Shown here: one piece after another, positions 6,239 to 10,120 of the stretch
Layout of the letters: every line of letters starts with the position of its first letter
Numbering within the stretch: the first letter of the stretch is position 1
The notes under the pieces: generated by a model
Databases searched by the model: none
What the model was told of the DNA's origin: nothing
Seen by the model: the letters and a program-made list of their open reading frames with translations, nothing else
Position numbers and translations under genes: made by a program
Assembly: GCA_015067385.1 (NCBI GenBank)
Contig: SVMP01000072.1
Span: 1-10,120 of the forward strand
Direction of reading: 5' to 3'
DNA from: Oscillospiraceae bacterium
Lineage (GTDB): Bacteria; Bacillota; Clostridia; Oscillospirales; UBA644
DNA: 10,120 bases

Positions 6239-6299
6239 GTAAAACTTAACAACTGGATATATTGAAAACAAAAATTATCAAATAAATGTGTAAACAAAA

Positions 6300-6345
6300 G
6301 AGCCTCCGATGAGAACGAATTCTTGTCGGGGGCTTGTTGTATTTA
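6300..6345. terminator. bidirectional hairpin terminator between the XRE gene and the URO-D-family gene
   Basis: Bases 6301-6315 pair with 6320-6334 around a CGAA loop, a 15-bp stem with three G-T pairs. T-rich sequence (TTGTTGTATTTATT) follows on the plus strand. The minus strand also continues into T-rich sequence (TCTTTTGTTT), so the hairpin can serve both converging genes. Confidence 0.8.
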
Positions 6346-6508
6346 TTGGATCTCACCACCACAATGGTGGTGAGTAAGTGCGCACTTGCAGGTAAACCCA
6401 AAGCCTCCCTTGTGCAAAGGGAGCCCCTAGATATAACCGTTTCTCTTTCTGTTGAATTATTGTAAAATCTGTCCTTAAGAGCCCGAAGCATTATCCGAGG
6501 GACATTTT
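6346..6508. repeat. non-coding stretch with clustered palindromes, probably dispersed-repeat remnants
   Basis: With the terminator this makes a 270-bp gap without a supported gene. It contains a perfect 10-bp hairpin CTCACCACCA/TGGTGGTGAG (6352-6361/6365-6374), a perfect 12-bp palindrome AAGTGCGCACTT (6376-6387) and a 7-bp hairpin in GCCTCCCTTGTGCAAAGGGAG (stem 6405-6411/6417-6423). The last resembles a CCTCCCTT..AAGGGAG repeat I recall from many Oscillospiraceae intergenic regions. That match is from memory and was not searched. TGTCC/GGACA near 6470-6505 is a weak extra stem. Confidence 0.5.
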
Positions 6509-7573
6509 TTATTTCATATAATCCGCGCACGCTTTGATATATGCGATGACGTTTTCGACGGGGACTTCGGGTTCGAGCAGATGTGTGGGGCAAACGAAAA
6601 GTCCGCCTTTTTCGCCTGCGATATCAAGGTTTTCAAAGACGGTACGTCTGACATCCTCGGGAGTACCGAACGGCATAACGGACTGAGTGCCGAGCGTGCC
6701 GTGGAAAGAAAGACGATCGCCGTACTTATCATGAAGATCTCTGAAATCCATAGTTTCGGGCTGAACGGGGTCGAGAACGTCGATACCTGCCTTTATGAGC
6801 GACGGAATAAGCTCCGTTACACGACCGCAGGAATGGTAGAAAACAACGACCTCGGGATTTATCGCTTTTGCGGCATCGATAACACGTTTAAGACGAGGCA
6901 TGAGCCATTCTTCGTAAAGTTCAATGCTCATCATTATCGTGTGCTGCATACCGACGTCATCGCCGAGGAACAATGCGTCAACACCTGCTTCGGCATAGAA
7001 TTCAGCCTGCATTATGGCAAGATCAGTCACCTTATCAAGAAGAACTGTTGCCATATTGTCCTCGGAAAGCATATCACACATCAGATTTTCCATGCCGCGC
7101 ATATACCATGCTTTTTCCCAGATTGTAGTCTGCATAGCACCCATAACAGGTCGGTCTTTAAGGTGAAGCTGTTCAACATCCTGTTTTCTCTGTTCAAGCG
7201 TTGATTTATCATAAACGGGGAACGGATACTCGAGTATCTGCTCGACGGAATCGAAATTCTCCATCGGATGATACATCTTAGTCATATGATACGCATATTC
7301 CGAGCCGGGCTCATGGGCAACGCCCCAACCGTTTATCGAAGTGCCTTCTTTGAACGATTTATCTTTATAATATTTTTCGCGAAAAACATTGCCGTCGGTC
7401 CATTTTGCAGAAATTCCGGGGATATAATCGACATCCCAAGGGACATCTATAGGATGCTCTTTTATATAGGCATTATATTTTTCCGCAAGAGACGGACACA
7501 TATTGAACGAAACAGGCATTCGTTCATAGCCTTTTCTTTTGGCTATGGAAATAAAATTTTCTCTATCTGTCAT
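6509..7573 (-). CDS. uroporphyrinogen-decarboxylase-family protein (URO-D/methyltransferase-like)
   Basis: This 354-residue protein has the URO-D fold family pattern (PF01208). In order (numbering from the chosen start) it has DRENFISIA near the start, LGDDVG (203-208), FYHSCGRV (245-252), DPVQP (268-272), SFHGTLGTQ (289-297) and CPTHLLEPEVPVEN (328-341). The pair HSC...C-TH matches the metal-ligand positions of the cobalamin-dependent methyltransferase branch (MtaA/MtbA-like) better than HemE. The Arg/Asp motifs of true HemE at the N-terminus are absent, and no haem gene is near. It follows the alpha-galactosidase by 33 nt and is surely in its operon, so a role with a sugar or sugar-derived compound is more likely than porphyrin synthesis. 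ATG at 7573 is preferred (AAAGGA ten bases upstream). ATG at 7579 and TTG at 7600 are alternatives. The true reaction is unknown. Confidence 0.85.
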   Translation of the reverse strand: MTDRENFISIAKRKGYERMPVSFNMCPSLAEKYNAYIKEHPIDVPWDVDYIPGISAKWTDGNVFREKYYKDKSFKEGTSINGWGVAHEPGSEYAYHMTKMYHPMENFDSVEQILEYPFPVYDKSTLEQRKQDVEQLHLKDRPVMGAMQTTIWEKAWYMRGMENLMCDMLSEDNMATVLLDKVTDLAIMQAEFYAEAGVDALFLGDDVGMQHTIMMSIELYEEWLMPRLKRVIDAAKAINPEVVVFYHSCGRVTELIPSLIKAGIDVLDPVQPETMDFRDLHDKYGDRLSFHGTLGTQSVMPFGTPEDVRRTVFENLDIAGEKGGLFVCPTHLLEPEVPVENVIAYIKACADYMK

Positions 7574-7606
7574 AATCATCTCATCCTTTGTATCTTGCAA
7601 AAAAAA

Positions 7607-9679
7607 TTATTTTGTTATCTCAAAAAGCCTTGCGGTACGTTTTTTCAGACTGACAGCGAGAACATTCTTGTTAAAAGAATACGTTGACTCAAGAGAAACG
7701 GGATATATACATTTCGCATTTTTAATAGCTATATCTTTAAGGGGAATCTCGAAAGTATCGTCTTCTCCGTCAATTCTCCAGACTGCAAGATATATCTTAT
7801 CACCGCAATCGAGAGCAAAAGAGAACCATCCGTCAGAAAAATGAGGCATACCTGTGGGATAAAAAGGAAGCGCTGTTTTGATATCACCGCGAATCTGTTT
7901 ATAGACAGAAATACCTTCCGAAACCATATCAAAGCCTTCGGGAGAAATTTCAGCAAGATGGCCGCTTTGATGAATTCGGAGAAGAATAGCGTTGACCATG
8001 TTCATTGCAACGTTTTCTACATCGGCATCTTTAAGCGGATATGCCCAGACCGCACACTGTTCGGGACAGATGCCTGCAGAGGAAGCCGCCGCAACGACCG
8101 CATTTTTCAGATAGTCTGTCTGGTCACTGCTCGACTGTATACTGTGACGGGAAAGCAGAGCATAGTTTGCACGCATAGCGCCGCTGGAGCAGCATTCTAT
8201 CGTAAGATCAGGGTATTTTGCAAATATCTCATCAAGCCATGCAATATATGCACGGTTATGACGAAGCAAGCCGTCACCGAAGCTGTCACTGCCGCATTCG
8301 GTACCTATTCCGGCTTCAATATTATAGTCCATTTTAATGTAGCCTACACCGTATTCACAAACAAGACGGTCAATAACGGCGGTTGCATATGCTCTTACAT
8401 CGGGATTTGAGAAATCAAACTGATAACGACCGTGATCGATAACACGCTTACCGTGACGGATAAAGAACCAGTCATCAGGAAGTTTATCGGCTAACGGACA
8501 ATGAATACCCATTACTTCGATTTCAAGCCAAAGCCCCGGGATCAGGCCTTTTGATCTGATATAATTAAGGGGTTCACGAATACCTCCGGGGAAACGTGCC
8601 GTTGAAGGAAGCCATTCGCCGACGCCTGTCCACCAGCCACCGTCTGAGTACCAACCGCAGTCAATACAGAAATATTCACAGCCTGCTTTTGCCGCCGCAT
8701 CTATGAGGGGGATAAGTTTTGCCGTTGTAGGATCGCCGCCGAGGCAGTTCATGTAATCATTGAAAATAACAGGAAGATTATCGTTATCAATATTCGGACG
8801 GCGTATCGCTCTGCGGTATTTTGTCATTTCAGCCAAAGTACCGTCAAAACCGTCATTTGAGAAAACAACTGCCGCCGCAACACTCTCGAACGAATCGCCG
8901 GGTTTAAGTTTTTTCCACCAACCTGCAGTATCCTGGCAAGGACCTGACAAAAGAAGATAGAGATCGTTCGCTTCGTCTCCTACTTCCCACATCCATGAAC
9001 CGTTATTTTCGATCTGCCACATAAGCGCAGTTCCGTATGCTTCGTTTTCAAAATATCCTCCGGCAAGAAATTCATCGGTCGCAAATGTACCCGTGCTGGA
9101 CTTGATCAGCGGTTTTATAGAAAAACCGCCTACCTTAGAAAGACCGAGTTCCGCAACGGAATGTTTATACCATTGAGCTTCACCGAGCCAGGTATTATGC
9201 GCAATGGAAATATTACACTTTTTATCCCAAGGTTCCTCTCCACCGGCAGAAATTCCAAACAGATTGAATGAAGAAATAAATTCAAAAGTTACCGTATTTC
9301 CAGAACGGTTTTCTACTTTCGTGTATGATCTGACAACAGAAATACCCGAATAAAACACATAGTACGATGTTACATAAACATCATCCGCCTGCTGAGTAAC
9401 GGCGAAAATACGCTGTTTTCCGTCGTCAGAAAGAGTATCCGTGTGAGAAACGTAACGAAGCCTCTCACTTAAGCCTGCGGTGATATGTTTAGCGCCGTGA
9501 TGATCCTCATAACCGTAATCAGCGGTTTTGACCTGAACAAGACTGTATCCGTGACCTGCGGGAAGATGGTTATCGTCAACCTCTTTCGAGCCCATATATA
9601 AAAGACGGACTTTTCCATCATCGGTAATTTTCATTACAACATATATTCCGTTTTCGGAAAACTTGATTAATTCAGCCAT
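7607..9679 (-). CDS. alpha-galactosidase, glycoside hydrolase family 36
   Basis: This 690-residue enzyme is a GH36 alpha-galactosidase, which releases terminal alpha-galactose from melibiose, raffinose-type oligosaccharides or galactosyl glycans with retention of configuration. The N-terminal part (1 to about 295) is the beta-sandwich. The catalytic barrel starts near VIFNDYMN (304-311), with CIDCGWYSDGGWW (338-350) and GLWLEIEVM (382-390) following. The nucleophile is very probably Asp451 in YIKMDYN (447-453). The acid/base is probably Asp519 in SSSDQTDY (516-523), after ECCSSGAMR (495-503). A small beta domain closes the protein (about 610-690). There is no signal peptide, so it acts in the cytosol on imported sugars, although no transporter is in view. 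AGGAG lies seven bases before the ATG at 9679. The length is near the usual 700-730. It leads an operon with the URO-D-family gene. Exact substrate cannot be fixed from sequence. Confidence 0.93.
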   Translation of the reverse strand: MAELIKFSENGIYVVMKITDDGKVRLLYMGSKEVDDNHLPAGHGYSLVQVKTADYGYEDHHGAKHITAGLSERLRYVSHTDTLSDDGKQRIFAVTQQADDVYVTSYYVFYSGISVVRSYTKVENRSGNTVTFEFISSFNLFGISAGGEEPWDKKCNISIAHNTWLGEAQWYKHSVAELGLSKVGGFSIKPLIKSSTGTFATDEFLAGGYFENEAYGTALMWQIENNGSWMWEVGDEANDLYLLLSGPCQDTAGWWKKLKPGDSFESVAAAVVFSNDGFDGTLAEMTKYRRAIRRPNIDNDNLPVIFNDYMNCLGGDPTTAKLIPLIDAAAKAGCEYFCIDCGWYSDGGWWTGVGEWLPSTARFPGGIREPLNYIRSKGLIPGLWLEIEVMGIHCPLADKLPDDWFFIRHGKRVIDHGRYQFDFSNPDVRAYATAVIDRLVCEYGVGYIKMDYNIEAGIGTECGSDSFGDGLLRHNRAYIAWLDEIFAKYPDLTIECCSSGAMRANYALLSRHSIQSSSDQTDYLKNAVVAAASSAGICPEQCAVWAYPLKDADVENVAMNMVNAILLRIHQSGHLAEISPEGFDMVSEGISVYKQIRGDIKTALPFYPTGMPHFSDGWFSFALDCGDKIYLAVWRIDGEDDTFEIPLKDIAIKNAKCIYPVSLESTYSFNKNVLAVSLKKRTARLFEITK

Positions 9680-9747
9680 GTCTTCACTCCTATTCTAAGA
9701 CTGTATCGTAATGTAGATCTTAACAGTAAATTTAATTTATTTTTTTC

Positions 9748-9776
9748 AGTATAGCAAAACATATATTATTTGTCAA
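9748..9776 (-). promoter_or_regulatory. promoter of the alpha-galactosidase operon
   Basis: On the minus strand TTGACA (9776-9771) and TATACT (9753-9748) are separated by 17 bp. The start should be near 9741, giving a leader of about 60 nt. I see no catabolite-control (cre) site in the promoter or leader. With such a strong core promoter, control is more likely by a repressor or not by this region. Confidence 0.85.
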
Positions 9777-9848
9777 GTATGAATATAAATTTAACATAGG
9801 ATATAGTTTTAAACAAAAGGTATTTGTATAATTATTTGAAAACATAAA

Positions 9849-9875
9849 AACAGCACAGCGGGCGGCTGTGCTGTT
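9849..9875 (-). terminator. hairpin terminator of the MATE transporter gene
   Basis: AACAGCACAGC (9849-9859) pairs perfectly with GCTGTGCTGTT (9865-9875), 11 bp around a 5-nt loop. On the minus strand the stem runs into TTTTT. It lies 20 bp after the MATE stop. On the plus strand it is also followed by A's only, so it serves the minus strand. Confidence 0.85.
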
Positions 9876-9895
9876 AAAAAAAATAATTGATCGAT

Positions 9896-10120
9896 TTATT
9901 TTATAGCTTTTGTTTTCCATTTACCTCTTGCATAGAAGACAACTGTAAGCAATGCGCCTATTACCCAAGAACAGAGAAGAGATATCTGGATACACTGAGG
10001 AATACCGAACGGAAGTTCTTCGGATCTTGTAAGGAAAGAGATACCGTATGCAATGGGAACACGGATAGCGACCGTTGTGATAAGAGATATCCACATCGGG
10101 GTCATCGTATCGCCTGCACC
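9896..10120 (-). CDS. MATE-family efflux transporter, C-terminal end (5' part outside window)
   Basis: The frame is open to the right edge. It begins GAGDTMTPMWISLI, the conserved segment before the penultimate helices of MATE (multidrug and toxic compound extrusion) proteins, which export drugs or metabolites with Na+ or H+ gradients. Two membrane helices are visible, one around the IRVPIAYGISFL stretch and one around the LLCSWVIGALLTVVFYARG stretch, followed by a short basic tail (KWKTKAIK) and TAA at 9898-9896. Only about 74 residues are inside the window, so the full protein (normally about 450 residues) starts upstream on the minus strand. The substrate cannot be inferred. A hairpin terminator separates it from the alpha-galactosidase operon, whose own promoter lies in the same gap. 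Confidence 0.88.
   Translation of the reverse strand, partial: GAGDTMTPMWISLITTVAIRVPIAYGISFLTRSEELPFGIPQCIQISLLCSWVIGALLTVVFYARGKWKTKAIK

Noticed and set aside
6581..7204. A 207-codon plus-strand frame
   Set aside because: It is antisense to the URO-D-family gene, whose protein has many family motifs; the plus-strand product is rich in His, Cys and Asn without any pattern.
6509..7573. Call as HemE (true uroporphyrinogen decarboxylase)
   Set aside because: The HemE N-terminal signature is missing, the His/Cys motifs fit the methyltransferase-like branch, and the neighbours are sugar genes.
7841..8410. A 189-codon plus-strand frame
   Set aside because: It is antisense to the catalytic region of the alpha-galactosidase, which is strongly supported by motifs.

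Overview
The window looks like chromosomal DNA from a spore-former-lineage Firmicute of class Clostridia, probably a gut Oscillospiraceae/Ruminococcaceae-type organism. This is inferred from the moderately AT-rich composition, AGGAG-type ribosome binding sites, near-consensus TTGACA-N17-TATAAT promoters, a Spo0A-type DNA-binding domain and Clostridia-like versions of RadA, thioredoxin and MATE proteins. No rRNA, tRNA, CRISPR array, transposase or phage gene is visible. Both ends cut through genes.

Left part (1-2985). The 3' end of radA (+) meets, across a shared hairpin terminator, a two-gene minus-strand operon. Its promoter-proximal gene is a membrane-anchored phosphodiester-glycosidase (NAGPA-domain) protein. 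The second gene is an unrecognised single-pass membrane protein with an NTF2-like look, and the two overlap by 11 nt. A non-coding stretch of about 340 bp then carries divergent promoters for this operon and for trxA.

Middle part (2986-4950). trxA (+) runs tail to tail, with no gap, into a minus-strand gene for a small protein made of a Spo0A-type C-terminal DNA-binding domain without a working receiver domain. Upstream of that gene is a consensus promoter. Two near-identical 14-bp repeats exactly 20 bp apart follow it, and the promoter-proximal one contains a perfect 0A box (TGTCGAA). The same 160-bp gap faces a plus-strand gene for a cytidylate-kinase-like P-loop protein with an extra C-terminal domain that looks like a decayed ParB/sulfiredoxin-type fold. 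The Spo0A-like protein may therefore control itself and possibly the kinase gene. This is the part most worth a second look.

Right part (4950-10120). A solitary XRE-family regulator with a long helical C-terminal part (+) is followed by a bidirectional terminator and a 270-bp gap holding several small palindromes, probably remnants of dispersed repeats. On the minus strand follow a GH36 alpha-galactosidase and, 33 nt after it, a uroporphyrinogen-decarboxylase-family protein. They share one strong promoter and form a carbohydrate-related operon. Finally, the C-terminal end of a MATE transporter (-) with its own hairpin terminator reaches the right edge.
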